Shown here: piece by piece, positions 31,214 to 40,201 of the stretch
Layout: each line of letters opens with the position of its first letter
Numbering within the stretch: the stretch's first letter is position 1
Assembly (NCBI GenBank): GCA_046351095.1
Contig: JAXLZC010000001.1
Span: 868,001 to 932,000, forward strand
Direction: 5' to 3'
Length of the DNA: 64,000 nt
From: BQWY01 sp046351095
GTDB lineage: Bacteria > Nitrospirota > Nitrospiria > Nitrospirales > Nitrospiraceae
The notes under the pieces: model-generated
The model's input: the letters and a program-made list of their open reading frames with translations, nothing else
Database searches by the model: none
What the model was told of the DNA's origin: nothing
Position numbers and translations under genes: made by a program

Positions 31214-32284
31214 TCAGTTGATTTTGATCTCCGTCCAGGCGCGATCGTAGAGGCGTACGGCTACGCCCAGATCGCGCATCCACTCAAGTCCGTGTAACAA
31301 GGTGAGCGGCGGCACCACGGCGGGATCGCGTTGGATGGCTGTGGGGAGCAATGCACGAGCCAGTCGATTAGCCGGCGCAAAAAGCAGGCGTCGACTGGTG
31401 TCGGCGGCGATCTGCTCGTCGATCAAAAAATTGATGAACCGCGCTGCCAACTGCGGATGCCGACTGCCCTTCAAGACCACCAAACAGTCGGCCCAGATCG
31501 CCGCGCCTTCCTTCGGAATTGCATACCGAATGGACGGGCGCTCACGCGCCGCTCGTGCCACCGCCCCGCCCCATCCATGGGCCAACACCACGTCGCCCGC
31601 CGCCAACAGGTGATCATACGTATCGCTCGTGTAGGCCTTCACCAGCGGCTTCTGCTCGACCAGTTTGCGTGTTGCGCGCGCCAGCAACGCGGGATCCATC
31701 GCGTTCAGCGAAGCACCGATGGACCGCAACGCCGCCCCCAACACCTCGCGTTGGTCGTTCAGCATGCTGATACGCCCCGCATACCGCTTGTCCCATAAGA
31801 TGTCCCAACTGTCCGGCGCGACGGGAATGACCGCGGAGTCATACCCGATCCCCACAGTCCCCCAGAGATAGGGCACGGAAAACCGATGCGCCGGATCGAA
31901 CGGGAGACCGACCAGATGCGGCTCCAAATCACGCACGTTCGAAATTTCGGCCTGGTCGATGTCGGCGAGCAAATCCAGATGCCGCATGATCGACACCATA
32001 AAGTCCGACGGCACCGCCACGTCGTACCCGGACGCTCCGCTCTGCAACTTCGCCAGCAATTCCTCGTTGCTACTGAACGTATCGACCGACACACGCACAT
32101 GCTCACGGCGCTCGAACGCCTCGATCGCCTCCTGACTGACGTAATCCGACCAGGTGAAATAGTGCAGAACCGGCGTGCCCGAGCCATCGACCGCATCGCC
32201 CTGCCCACCGGGACATCCCGTCGCAAGGACCGCGACGACGATCAGCGCCGTCAGTGTTGGGAGTCGGGATAGAAGACTCTTCAT
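31214..32284 (-). CDS. potD: Polyamine-binding lipoprotein of ABC importer (PotD/PotF family)
   Basis: A 356-aa periplasmic solute-binding protein with lipobox VLATGC (about residue 24). It has the PotD-type motifs HYFTWSDYVSQEAIEAFE, GYDVAVPSDFMVSIM and AHGWGGAVARAA. Family members bind putrescine or spermidine through an aromatic box; the Trp and Tyr residues around WSDYV fit. It is the last gene of the potABCD-type operon and overlaps potC by 4 nt. Specificity among polyamines is not deducible. Confidence 0.9.
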   Translation of the reverse strand: MKSLLSRLPTLTALIVVAVLATGCPGGQGDAVDGSGTPVLHYFTWSDYVSQEAIEAFERREHVRVSVDTFSSNEELLAKLQSGASGYDVAVPSDFMVSIMRHLDLLADIDQAEISNVRDLEPHLVGLPFDPAHRFSVPYLWGTVGIGYDSAVIPVAPDSWDILWDKRYAGRISMLNDQREVLGAALRSIGASLNAMDPALLARATRKLVEQKPLVKAYTSDTYDHLLAAGDVVLAHGWGGAVARAARERPSIRYAIPKEGAAIWADCLVVLKGSRHPQLAARFINFLIDEQIAADTSRRLLFAPANRLARALLPTAIQRDPAVVPPLTLLHGLEWMRDLGVAVRLYDRAWTEIKIN

Positions 32285-33087
32285 ACACGCTCCCGCTGCA
32301 TCCGCAGCGCCACCACCACCACCAGGACCGTGGCCAGCACCATCACCGTCGAGAGGGCATCGAGTTCCGGAGTGATGCCGCTGCGGATATTCGAATAGAT
32401 CCGTAATGGCAGCGTTGTGGCGCCGGGACCGGTCGTAAAAAACGTGACGAGAAAATCGTCCAACGACACAGCAACCGCCAACAGCGCCGCGCCTAGGAGC
32501 ACCGGGGTCATCAACGGAAGGAGTACGTAGCGCACCGCTTGTGTCGTTGTCGCACCGAGGTCGGCGGCCGCTTCGAGCAAGGTTGGATCCACCTTCCGCA
32601 ACCGCGCGCGCACAAGCACCATCACCAGCGGCGCATTAAACACGGCATGCGCGACCGTGACGGTGGACAGGCCCAACGGGACTTTCAGTAGTGCGAAACA
32701 CAACATAAAGGCCACGCCGAGAATCAACTCCGGCATCACCAGGGGCAACAACATCAACGTGTCGCCGATGTGATGCATCCATCCTTCGTCGCGCCCTGCA
32801 CCGCGTCCCCAGAGATGACGTTGCTCCAAGCCCAGTGCTGCCGCCGCACCGACGACCGTCGCGACCGCCGTGGACCATACACCGACCTTGAGCGACACCC
32901 ACAGGGCGGTCCAGAGCGGCTGGTCGTGCCACAGCTGCGTATACCACCGTAGACTCCAGCCGTCCCACCGCACCGACACTCGCGCATCGTTGAACGACAA
33001 GATACAGAGCGCAATCAGCGGCGCGTAGAGCAGCAACAACGCCAGCGCGCTGAGCCCCCACACGACAGAGGAACGTGACTGCGTCAT
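32281..33087 (-). CDS. potC: Polyamine ABC transporter permease (PotC family)
   Basis: A 268-aa inner-membrane permease with six helices. The EAA loop (LEAAADLGATTTQAVRYVLL) contacts the ATPase, and the N-terminal LLYAPLIALCILSFND is typical of PotC. The ATG at 33087 overlaps the potB stop (ATGA). There is a short polar insertion around LEQRHLWGRGAGRDEG, between the second and third helices. Confidence 0.9.
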   Translation of the reverse strand: MTQSRSSVVWGLSALALLLLYAPLIALCILSFNDARVSVRWDGWSLRWYTQLWHDQPLWTALWVSLKVGVWSTAVATVVGAAAALGLEQRHLWGRGAGRDEGWMHHIGDTLMLLPLVMPELILGVAFMLCFALLKVPLGLSTVTVAHAVFNAPLVMVLVRARLRKVDPTLLEAAADLGATTTQAVRYVLLPLMTPVLLGAALLAVAVSLDDFLVTFFTTGPGATTLPLRIYSNIRSGITPELDALSTVMVLATVLVVVVALRMQRERV

Positions 33088-34016
33088 GACCGCACCGCCG
33101 ATCCGATAGCGGCAGGCGACGCGGGCGACGCCTCGACCAGTCCATTCCAGCGCCGCTCGACCGTACGCCCGATGGCCACGACGGCGAGCGCAACGACCAC
33201 GACCATCACGGCCAGCGCCGCGCCGAGCGGCCAATCGCGTACGGCTAAAAATTCATGTTGAATGAGGTTGCCGACCATCATCGTTTTTGCGCCGCCGAGT
33301 AAATCCGGCGTGAGGTAAGCACCGAAGGACGCAAGAAAGACCAGCAGCGACCCCGACGCGATGCCCGGCAAGGCCAGCGGCGCGACGATCCGCAGCAACA
33401 CCGTCCACGTCGACGCATAGAGGTCGCGCGCGGCTTCCTCCACCGCCATCGGAATCCGTTCCATCGCGCCATAGATCGGCAAGACCATAAACGGCAGGTA
33501 CCCATAGACCAAGCCGACGATCACCGCGCCCGGCGTAAACAACAGCGGCAGCGGCTCGGTCATTGCCCCGATGGCGGCCAACGTGCCGTTCACCACACCT
33601 TCCTGCTGCAACAGCACAATCCACGCATAGGTGCGCACGAGGAAGTTGGTCCAGAGCGGGATGATCGTCAGGACCAACCCAATTCGTTGCCAGGTCGGCC
33701 GACTCCGGGCCAAAAGATACGCAAGAGGAAACCCCAAGACGAAACAGAGGACCGTCGTCAACACGGCCATGCCGATGGATTGGAACAGGATACGCCCGTA
33801 CAGCGGATGCAGGAGATCAAGGTAGTTGTCGAGGGTGACGGTCCAGGCAATCGTGCCGTACGTTTCGCGTGTCGCCACACTCACGGCGAGAATCATGGCC
33901 AGCGGCAACGCGACCGCCAGCAGCCCCCAGACGACGGTCAGGCGGAGCGCCCACCGCATTGGGCCTGGCCCGTTGTCGGGTTGGGCACCATGAGAAAGCT
34001 GCGGCATCCCACTCAT
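33084..34016 (-). CDS. potB: Polyamine ABC transporter permease (PotB family)
   Basis: A 310-aa permease with six membrane spans and an EAA loop (VEEAARDLYASTWTVLLRIV). The central motif WTNFLVRTYAWIVLLQQEG is a hallmark of PotB/PotH. The ATG at 34016 gives the 4-nt ATGA overlap with potA and is chosen over the long Arg-rich N-terminal extension that reaches 34130. It pairs with potC. Confidence 0.91.
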   Translation of the reverse strand: MSGMPQLSHGAQPDNGPGPMRWALRLTVVWGLLAVALPLAMILAVSVATRETYGTIAWTVTLDNYLDLLHPLYGRILFQSIGMAVLTTVLCFVLGFPLAYLLARSRPTWQRIGLVLTIIPLWTNFLVRTYAWIVLLQQEGVVNGTLAAIGAMTEPLPLLFTPGAVIVGLVYGYLPFMVLPIYGAMERIPMAVEEAARDLYASTWTVLLRIVAPLALPGIASGSLLVFLASFGAYLTPDLLGGAKTMMVGNLIQHEFLAVRDWPLGAALAVMVVVVALAVVAIGRTVERRWNGLVEASPASPAAIGSAVRS

Positions 34017-35179
34017 GCGTCGGCCCCGGTCAACAACGTCGCCTGCGACTCCGACCAGGCGACGCGAACCGTTTCGCCCACATTTCCATTCGGTCGATCC
34101 TGCCCGTCGTTCGGAACCGCGAGCGACCAACGGATCTGGTCGCCGAGTCGGACGCGATAATGCCGCACCGCGCCGGCATACCGAATATCTTCGATGACAC
34201 CCGCAACAGATTGCGCCGCTGAGTCGCCGCCTGCCTTGTGTTGATGCGCGTCAGTGGCGACGAGATACGGCGTACGCACCACCAAGGTGGCAACGGTGCC
34301 GTCGAACAGCTCGCGGTTCGACGGCCGCACCGTAATCGGCTCCGTGATGCCGTCCACGAGCAAACCCCATTGGTCGCCGCTCGCCGCGTGAATACGCCCC
34401 GACAGCATCGTGGTCTGCCCAAGAAACTCCGCCACAAACCGCGAGGCCGGCTGCTCGTAGACCTCTTGCGGCGCACCGACCTGCACCAGTCGCCCGGCTT
34501 GCATGATACCGACGCGGTCCGACACGGCCAGCGCCTCGGCCTGATGGTGCGTCACACAGACAAACGTCGTCCCCAACCGCCGCTGAATCGTCTGCAACTC
34601 CTGCAACATCGCCTGCCGCAGCGGCTCATCCAAGGCCGCCATCGGTTCGTCCAACAAGACGACCGCGGGACGATTGACGATTGCACGCGCGATCGCCACA
34701 CGCTGTTGCTCGCCGCCGGACAATCGGCCCGGCAGTCGCGTCCGAAGCGGCGTCAGCTTGAGCAGCGCCAGGGCCTCGTCGATCCGTGCCTGTCGGTCGA
34801 CCTTCGGCACACCCTGCATCTGCAACCCAAATCCGATGTTGTCGTCGACCGTGAGGTGCGGGAACAGCGCATACGATTGGAAGACCGTATTCACCAGCCG
34901 CTGGTTCGGCGGGACACCGATCATCAAACGCCCATCGATCTCTATGGTGCCGGCATCCGGTTGCTCGAACCCGGCGATGAGGCGCAACACGGTGGTTTTT
35001 CCGGTGCCGCTCGGGCCGAGCAACGAAAAAAATTCGCCGCGGCCGATGTGCAGCGTCAGGTCGCGTACGATGTGTGTGGGACCGAAGGATTTACTGACCT
35101 GTCGCAAGGACAGGGCTTCGGACGTCGGATGAGCGGAAGACAACAGCCGCGACTGATTCGTCGGATCGACAGTGGGCAT
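34013..35179 (-). CDS. potA: Polyamine ABC transporter ATPase (PotA family)
   Basis: A 388-aa ATPase: Walker A GPSGTGKTT, Q-loop with VFQSYALFPHLTV, signature LSGGEQQR, Walker B VVLLDEP. The C-terminal TOBE-type regulatory domain includes FLGQTTMLSGRI. The switch region reads VTHHQAEAL, with His where VTHDQEEA is usual. The Asp-loop reads MAALDE rather than LGALD. These are mild deviations. It is the first gene of the operon, with overlapping stop/start pairs through potB, potC and potD. Confidence 0.92.
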   Translation of the reverse strand: MPTVDPTNQSRLLSSAHPTSEALSLRQVSKSFGPTHIVRDLTLHIGRGEFFSLLGPSGTGKTTVLRLIAGFEQPDAGTIEIDGRLMIGVPPNQRLVNTVFQSYALFPHLTVDDNIGFGLQMQGVPKVDRQARIDEALALLKLTPLRTRLPGRLSGGEQQRVAIARAIVNRPAVVLLDEPMAALDEPLRQAMLQELQTIQRRLGTTFVCVTHHQAEALAVSDRVGIMQAGRLVQVGAPQEVYEQPASRFVAEFLGQTTMLSGRIHAASGDQWGLLVDGITEPITVRPSNRELFDGTVATLVVRTPYLVATDAHQHKAGGDSAAQSVAGVIEDIRYAGAVRHYRVRLGDQIRWSLAVPNDGQDRPNGNVGETVRVAWSESQATLLTGADA

Positions 35180-35295
35180 GCGGGCGCATGATACGCCCTG
35201 CGCTCAGGGGAAGGAAGCGGAGTGGACGAAAAATTTGGCTGATGAAAATGGCTGTGTGAAAAACAGAACACACAATGTGGCGACACAACACACAC

Positions 35296-35313
35296 GCGCG
35301 GTCGTGACCGCGC
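35296..35313. repeat. GC-rich perfect palindrome upstream of potA
   Basis: GCGCGGTC (35296-35303) and GACCGCGC (35306-35313) have a 2-nt centre. It lies between the potA start and the stop of the coiled-coil gene, also minus strand, so it could be a regulator site or part of that gene's 3' end. Confidence 0.4.
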
Positions 35314-35341
35314 TGAATCCTGGAGCTTCGGCTGCTCTCCC

Positions 35342-35665
35342 CTAGGAAGGAATACGGCGCAGCAGGTCGCGGGCGCGGAGTTGCGCCTGGTGGCGGCGCA
35401 CAAGTTCCTTGCGGATCAGCTCGCGGTCCTCGGCCACGATACGCACCAGGCGGTCGTTATCCTCCGCATGTTCGCGGATCAACTCCGTGAGACGATGCAT
35501 TTGCTGCTCCAGGCGATCGAGCCGCCACATGAGCGCTTCCCGCTCCTCGGCCGGCGTCAACGACCCGATCTTCGCCGCGACGGCCTTCGCCGTACGCATG
35601 CTCGACCGCACCGTCCCTGTCGCCTTTTTGGTGGAGCTGGTCTGCTTCGTCCCTCGTCGTGCCAT
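35342..35665 (-). CDS. Small basic coiled-coil protein
   Basis: A 107-aa protein starting MARRGTKQTSSTKKATG, a basic N-terminus like that of a DNA-binding tail. A long heptad-rich helix follows (LTPAEEREALMWRLDRLEQQ onward to RARDLLRRIPS). The pattern suits a coiled-coil dimer. I do not recognise a family. It is divergent from glgC and upstream of the pot operon on the same strand, with a 162-nt gap. Confidence 0.55.
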   Translation of the reverse strand: MARRGTKQTSSTKKATGTVRSSMRTAKAVAAKIGSLTPAEEREALMWRLDRLEQQMHRLTELIREHAEDNDRLVRIVAEDRELIRKELVRRHQAQLRARDLLRRIPS

Positions 35666-35856
35666 CGTCGCAATCCCTTCAGCCGTGCACCGGCACGGCA
35701 TCGTCAGAACGGTCTCTCGGTAGTATTCCTATGTACGCCGAACATGTCAATCACAGGCGCAACGGCGCGTCTGCCGCTTCGACGACGCCCGACAGGTTCC
35801 TTCACGGCGGCGCGCATTCGCTATCAATTTTTTTCGCAGCCTGCTACATTTGCCGC

Positions 35857-37095
35857 ATGAAAAATGTGTTTACCATGATCCTGGCCGGCGGCAAAGGAGA
35901 ACGCCTCTTTCCGCTGACCGAACATCGGGCGAAACCCGCGGTTCCCTTCGGCGGCAAGTACCGCATCATCGACGTCACGCTCAGCAACTGCATCAATTCG
36001 GGCCTCCGCCAAATCGCCGTCTTGATCCAGTACAAGTCGCACTCGCTCGACCGCCACATCCGCATCGGATGGAACATCTTGGCGAGCGAGTTGGGCGAAT
36101 ACATCACCTCGGTGCCGCCGCAGCAGCGCATCAGCGCCGATTGGTATCGCGGCACGGCCGACGCGGTGTATCAAAACCTCTTCCTGCTCGACCAAGAACG
36201 CACGACCCACCTGCTCGTGCTCGCCGGCGACCACATCTATAAGATGAACTACGCCGAGATGTACGACTTCATGCAGGAAAAGCAGGCTGACGTCGTGGTC
36301 GGCGCCATCGAATGTCCCGTGGCGGAAGCGACACGATTCGGCGTCGTCGGCGTCGACGCGGACAACCGTATCGTGCGGTTCGACGAAAAACCGAAGCATC
36401 CCATGCCAATTCCCGGACAGCGGGAGCATGCGTTCGTCTCGATGGGGATCTATCTGTTCAAGACCGATATTCTGAAGGCGTACCTGACGGAGGACGCGAA
36501 AGGCCGCACCGCACACGATTTCGGTCGCGACATCATCCCGCGGATGATCGGTCCGCAGCGCGTCTACGCCTTCCGCTTCCAAGATCGCAACAATAAGAAT
36601 CTGCAATACTGGCGCGACATCGGCACATTGGACGCCTACTGGGAAGCCAACATGGACCTGGTGTCCGTCGACCCGCAGTTCAATCTGTACGACCAGCATT
36701 GGCCGATCCGCACGTATCAGGGACAAAATCCGCCGGCGAAATTCGTCTTCGCGCAGGAGGGCAAGGGCGGCCGGATGGGCATTGCGCTCGACTCCGTGAT
36801 CAGCGGCGGCTGCATCATTTCCGGAGCCCGTGTTCAGAACAGCGTGCTCTCCGCCCATGTCCGCGTGGACGACTACGCGGAAGTGCGCGAGTCCGTCGTC
36901 ATGGAACACGTCAACATCCAGCCCCATTGCCGGATTCGTCGCGCCATCATCGACAAGGACGTCGTGTTGCCGCCGCACACGGTGATCGGGTACGACGCCG
37001 AGGCCGACCGCAAACGCTTTACCGTCACCGAATCCGGCCTGGTGGTGATCTCCAAAGGAATGAAGGTGCATGGCCCCGTCGATCCATCCGGTTGA
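35857..37095 (+). CDS. glgC: Glucose-1-phosphate adenylyltransferase
   Basis: Makes ADP-glucose for glycogen synthesis. The 412-aa protein begins MKNVFTMILAGGKGERLFPL, then KPAVPFGGKYRIID, STDE-like substrate segments such as WYRGTADAVYQN, and FDEKPKHP. A C-terminal left-handed beta-helix is marked by hexapeptides (SGGCIISGARVQNSVLSAHV). The chosen start gives a standard N-terminus; the earlier frame reaches into the divergent region. Its last 26 nt overlap the start of the helicase C-half gene. No other glycogen genes are in the window. Confidence 0.95.
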   Translation: MKNVFTMILAGGKGERLFPLTEHRAKPAVPFGGKYRIIDVTLSNCINSGLRQIAVLIQYKSHSLDRHIRIGWNILASELGEYITSVPPQQRISADWYRGTADAVYQNLFLLDQERTTHLLVLAGDHIYKMNYAEMYDFMQEKQADVVVGAIECPVAEATRFGVVGVDADNRIVRFDEKPKHPMPIPGQREHAFVSMGIYLFKTDILKAYLTEDAKGRTAHDFGRDIIPRMIGPQRVYAFRFQDRNNKNLQYWRDIGTLDAYWEANMDLVSVDPQFNLYDQHWPIRTYQGQNPPAKFVFAQEGKGGRMGIALDSVISGGCIISGARVQNSVLSAHVRVDDYAEVRESVVMEHVNIQPHCRIRRAIIDKDVVLPPHTVIGYDAEADRKRFTVTESGLVVISKGMKVHGPVDPSG

Positions 37096-38929
37096 TCTCC
37101 TGGCGGCCCTGCGCCTGAAGCATCTCACACCCGCCATCGTCTTTCTCACGTCGCGTCGCGCCTGCGACGAAGCGATGCACGAACTGTCGTACAGCCAGGA
37201 CAGCCTTCCGGAGGCACAACGCACACGGATCCTGGAGGTGCTCGACCGCGTCACCACGGAATTTCCCAGCATCGCCGACCATCCCCTACGGCAAGTCGTC
37301 CTCCAGACCGGCGTGGCCGCGCACCATGCGGGCCATCTCCCGTCCTGGAAAATCGCGATCGAAGAACTCATGCGGCACGGCTGCCTGGACGCCGTCTTCG
37401 CCACGACGACGTTGGCCGCAGGTGTGGACTTTCCGGCACGTACGGTCGTGATTACGCAATCGAGCGTACGGAAAACGCGCGATTTCACCGACTTGACCGT
37501 CAGCGAAATTCAGCAGCTCTCCGGCCGCGCCGGACGTCGAGGGAAGGACCTGGTCGGCTTCGCGGTAATCACCCCGTCGCCGTACATCGACCTGGACCAC
37601 CTGGCCAAGGGCCTCACGGGAAAGCCGGAGGCGATCGACAGCCAGTTCGTCATTTCCTACCCGATGGTGCTGAATCTGTTGAAAGCGCATCCGTTCGACC
37701 ACATCCAGCCGATCTTGGCGAAGAGTTTCGCCCAGTTTCAGCTCAATCAACGCGCCGAAAAATTGCAGCAGAAATTGGACGCGGCGGAAGCGCAGATGGA
37801 GCCCTACGGCCCCCGTGTCTGCACCGATTGGATTTCGCAGTGGCAACAGTTCGACATCGCCAGACGGCGCCGTCCGCACCATACCCATGCGCCGACGGTC
37901 GACGACCCCGAATTGTCCGCGCGTCTGCAATTTCTCACGCCGGGTCGTGTGGTGGGCCTCGGCAAAACACGCGCGACCGTCTTGCGACAGTATCGCAGCC
38001 GCGGGCAGCGCAACCCGATGGTGACGATCTTGCGGGCGGACGGCGCCATCACGGAAGCGCAGGCCGAGTCGGTCACGCAAGTCTACGAACAGACCTACGA
38101 CATCGTCGAAGCGCGCGGCTATCCCTGGGCGACGAACATGAGCCTGCAAGCCGCGATGGAGGGCATGCAGGAGTTGCCCGTCCATCCCCGGATCTTGCCG
38201 ATTCTCGTGCGCGAAGACGCCGCGATGCCGGAGACGTTGGTGGCGCAGGCGCTGGATGAGTTCCCCTGCCCCAGCTGTCCCTCTCGCTCGGCCTGCCAAA
38301 AGGACCACCCGAACGCCGTCAAATTGCGCGACGAAATCGGCCGTCACACCAAGGCGATTCAGGCGCTACGCACCAGCCTCTGGCACCGGTTTCAGGACAA
38401 AGTCGACGTGCTCCAAAAACTCGGGTATCTGACACCGACCTCGCAACTCACCGCCGACGGCGAATGGGCGCGCTTAATCCGTATCGACCATTCGCTTTTG
38501 ATCACCGAATTGATTCGTGCGGAAGCCTTCACCGGCATCGAGCCTGCCCTGTTGGCCGGCGTGTTAGCCAGCATCGCGATCGACGACGACCGTCCTGGAT
38601 CGTTCCCGCGCGCCAGCTCCGGCCTGTCGTCGGTGCTCAGCCAAGTGCGGCGCGTCGCGCACGACCTCGCGCCCCATGAAGATCCGCCCTTGTTGCGCTC
38701 GGATATTGCTGCACTCACCGAACGTTGGGTCGGCGATCCCACGTTAACCTGGATCGGCCTCTGCCGCACGACCACCATGGCCGAAGGCGACATCTATCGG
38801 CTGCTCGCGCGCACGATGGAGTACCTCTCGCAGGTAGACAGCTTACGGGCGACCCATCCGAGTTTGGGCGAGACCGCCTCGAAGGCGATGGACAACCTCC
38901 GCCGCGGCGTCCTCGAGGAACTTCCGTAA
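37070..38929 (+). CDS. Ski2/HelY-like helicase, C-terminal half (RecA2 + DSHCT)
   Basis: A 619-aa protein that begins within glgC's last codons and carries only the second RecA lobe and accessory domains of a superfamily 2 helicase. AIVFLTSRRACDEA is motif IV-like (about 24). FATTTLAAGVDFPART is motif V. QLSGRAGRRG is motif VI (about 147). A C-x2-C-x5-C cluster lies near 400-409 (CPSCPSRSAC). A C-terminal DSHCT-type domain includes VLQKLGYL and ITELIRAEAFTGIEPALLA. There is no Walker A or DExH motif here. The matching N-terminal half lies downstream at 39037-40161. HelY and Ski2/Mtr4 homologues act on RNA or DNA. Confidence 0.87.
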   Translation: MAPSIHPVDLLAALRLKHLTPAIVFLTSRRACDEAMHELSYSQDSLPEAQRTRILEVLDRVTTEFPSIADHPLRQVVLQTGVAAHHAGHLPSWKIAIEELMRHGCLDAVFATTTLAAGVDFPARTVVITQSSVRKTRDFTDLTVSEIQQLSGRAGRRGKDLVGFAVITPSPYIDLDHLAKGLTGKPEAIDSQFVISYPMVLNLLKAHPFDHIQPILAKSFAQFQLNQRAEKLQQKLDAAEAQMEPYGPRVCTDWISQWQQFDIARRRRPHHTHAPTVDDPELSARLQFLTPGRVVGLGKTRATVLRQYRSRGQRNPMVTILRADGAITEAQAESVTQVYEQTYDIVEARGYPWATNMSLQAAMEGMQELPVHPRILPILVREDAAMPETLVAQALDEFPCPSCPSRSACQKDHPNAVKLRDEIGRHTKAIQALRTSLWHRFQDKVDVLQKLGYLTPTSQLTADGEWARLIRIDHSLLITELIRAEAFTGIEPALLAGVLASIAIDDDRPGSFPRASSGLSSVLSQVRRVAHDLAPHEDPPLLRSDIAALTERWVGDPTLTWIGLCRTTTMAEGDIYRLLARTMEYLSQVDSLRATHPSLGETASKAMDNLRRGVLEELP

Positions 38930-38937
38930 TGGCGACA

Positions 38938-39030
38938 TGGGCGGGGGAACGAAAGACGGGAGAAAGACGACAGGCTCACGTCTTCTCTTGTATGTTTTCC
39001 GTCTCACGTCTACCGTCTCACGTCTGACGC
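38938..39030. repeat. GACGTGAGACG-type degenerate repeat, copy 2 (between helicase halves)
   Basis: A forward AGACGG-type run (38949-38970) is followed by the inverted pyrimidine form. The latter includes CGTCTACCGTCTCACGTCT (39007-39025), the exact reverse complement of 19268-19286. GAGAAAGACG (38960-38969) with CGTCTTCTC (38980-38988) can pair. It fills the 107-nt gap between the two helicase-half genes. Confidence 0.65.
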
Positions 39031-39036
39031 ATTGAT

Positions 39037-40161
39037 ATGACCACTGACGAACTCGAAAAACTGCTCGTGCAACAGCCGCTCGGACTACTCCATCGGCTTG
39101 CGCGCGGGCGCGTGCATCGCCACTTCCGGTTCGGTAAACGGCGGATCATCGAAGCGCTGTTACGTGCATCGGCCGAGCAACGTCCGGCTTTCGAGTCCGA
39201 CTTGATGACGCTGATCGAAGAACGGAGTCGCCGCCAACAGGACTCGCCTGCGGCAGACGAGCGGCTGCCGCTCTCAGGCACCGCCTCATCGTCGCCCCAG
39301 CCTGGGCGCCATCAGACATCACGACAGGAGCGCCAGCACCACACAGCGGGACGGGCGGCGCACAGCCAACCAACCCACACAGCCGACGCCGACTCGAAAG
39401 ATCCCGGCGTCAGCCTCGCTGCGTTTTTAGACGGCATCGGCATTCCGAAACCGGCACCGTTTGTGCCCGACCCCTGGCAGGAAGAAGCGCTGGCGCACCT
39501 GGTCGATACCGACGTGATCGTGAGTGTGCCCACCGGCAGCGGCAAAACCTACGTCGCCGTCGAAGCGACGCGACGCGCCATCGCCGCCAATCGCACGGTG
39601 ATCTACACCTCGCCGTTGAAAGCCCTCTCGAACACAAAATTTACGGAATTTTCTCGGATCTTCGGCGCAGAACAGGTGGGAATTTTGACCGGCGACCGCC
39701 GTGACAACACGCAGGCGCCGCTGCTGATCATGACCACGGAGATTTTACGCAATCTGCTCTACGATGCAGCGGGCGGCGAGATCGACTTACGACTCGACAC
39801 GTTGGGATTAGTCATTTTGGACGAGTCGCAGTACCTGGCGGACCGCGAACGCGGCGTCGTCTGGGAAGAGACGATCATTTTCTGCCCGTCGCAGGCGAAG
39901 CTGCTGCTGCTCTCCGCCTCGATCGGCAATCCGCAAGACATCGCCGATTGGCTCACGCAGATTCGCCCGGCGCCCTGCCGCCTCGTGCAACATTCCAAAC
40001 GCACGGTCCCACTGCGCGCCGGTTACCTGCATCCTAACGGCAAACTCACGCCGCTGTTCCGTACCATCGGCATTCCGGTGGGGCAACGCGGCAGTCTCCA
40101 TCCGGAGACCGTACGACTGTTCCATCAATACGAGCAGGAAACGACGGGGCGAGGACGCTAA
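39037..40161 (+). CDS. Ski2/HelY-like helicase, N-terminal half (RecA1)
   Basis: A 374-aa protein with the first RecA lobe of an SF2 helicase: PDPWQEEAL (Q-like), Walker A SVPTGSGKT (about 164-172), TSPLKALSNTKF (motif Ia), ILTGDRRDN and TTEILRN. Motif II is D-E-S-Q (262-265) instead of DEVH or DEAH. Motif III is LLLSASIGNP. The first ~130 residues are a basic/helical extension with a Ser/His-rich linker. It ends where RecA2 would begin; that lobe is encoded upstream at 37070-38929. The two together (about 990 aa) would complete one helicase. Confidence 0.88.
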   Translation: MTTDELEKLLVQQPLGLLHRLARGRVHRHFRFGKRRIIEALLRASAEQRPAFESDLMTLIEERSRRQQDSPAADERLPLSGTASSSPQPGRHQTSRQERQHHTAGRAAHSQPTHTADADSKDPGVSLAAFLDGIGIPKPAPFVPDPWQEEALAHLVDTDVIVSVPTGSGKTYVAVEATRRAIAANRTVIYTSPLKALSNTKFTEFSRIFGAEQVGILTGDRRDNTQAPLLIMTTEILRNLLYDAAGGEIDLRLDTLGLVILDESQYLADRERGVVWEETIIFCPSQAKLLLLSASIGNPQDIADWLTQIRPAPCRLVQHSKRTVPLRAGYLHPNGKLTPLFRTIGIPVGQRGSLHPETVRLFHQYEQETTGRGR

Positions 40162-40201
40162 GCAGATCGCAATGATTCGTGAGGTGGCGCGCAATACAGG
40201 G

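Noticed and set aside
35824..37488. 554-aa open frame antisense to glgC and the helicase C-half
   Set aside because: Antisense shadow of two strongly supported genes; no recognisable motif.
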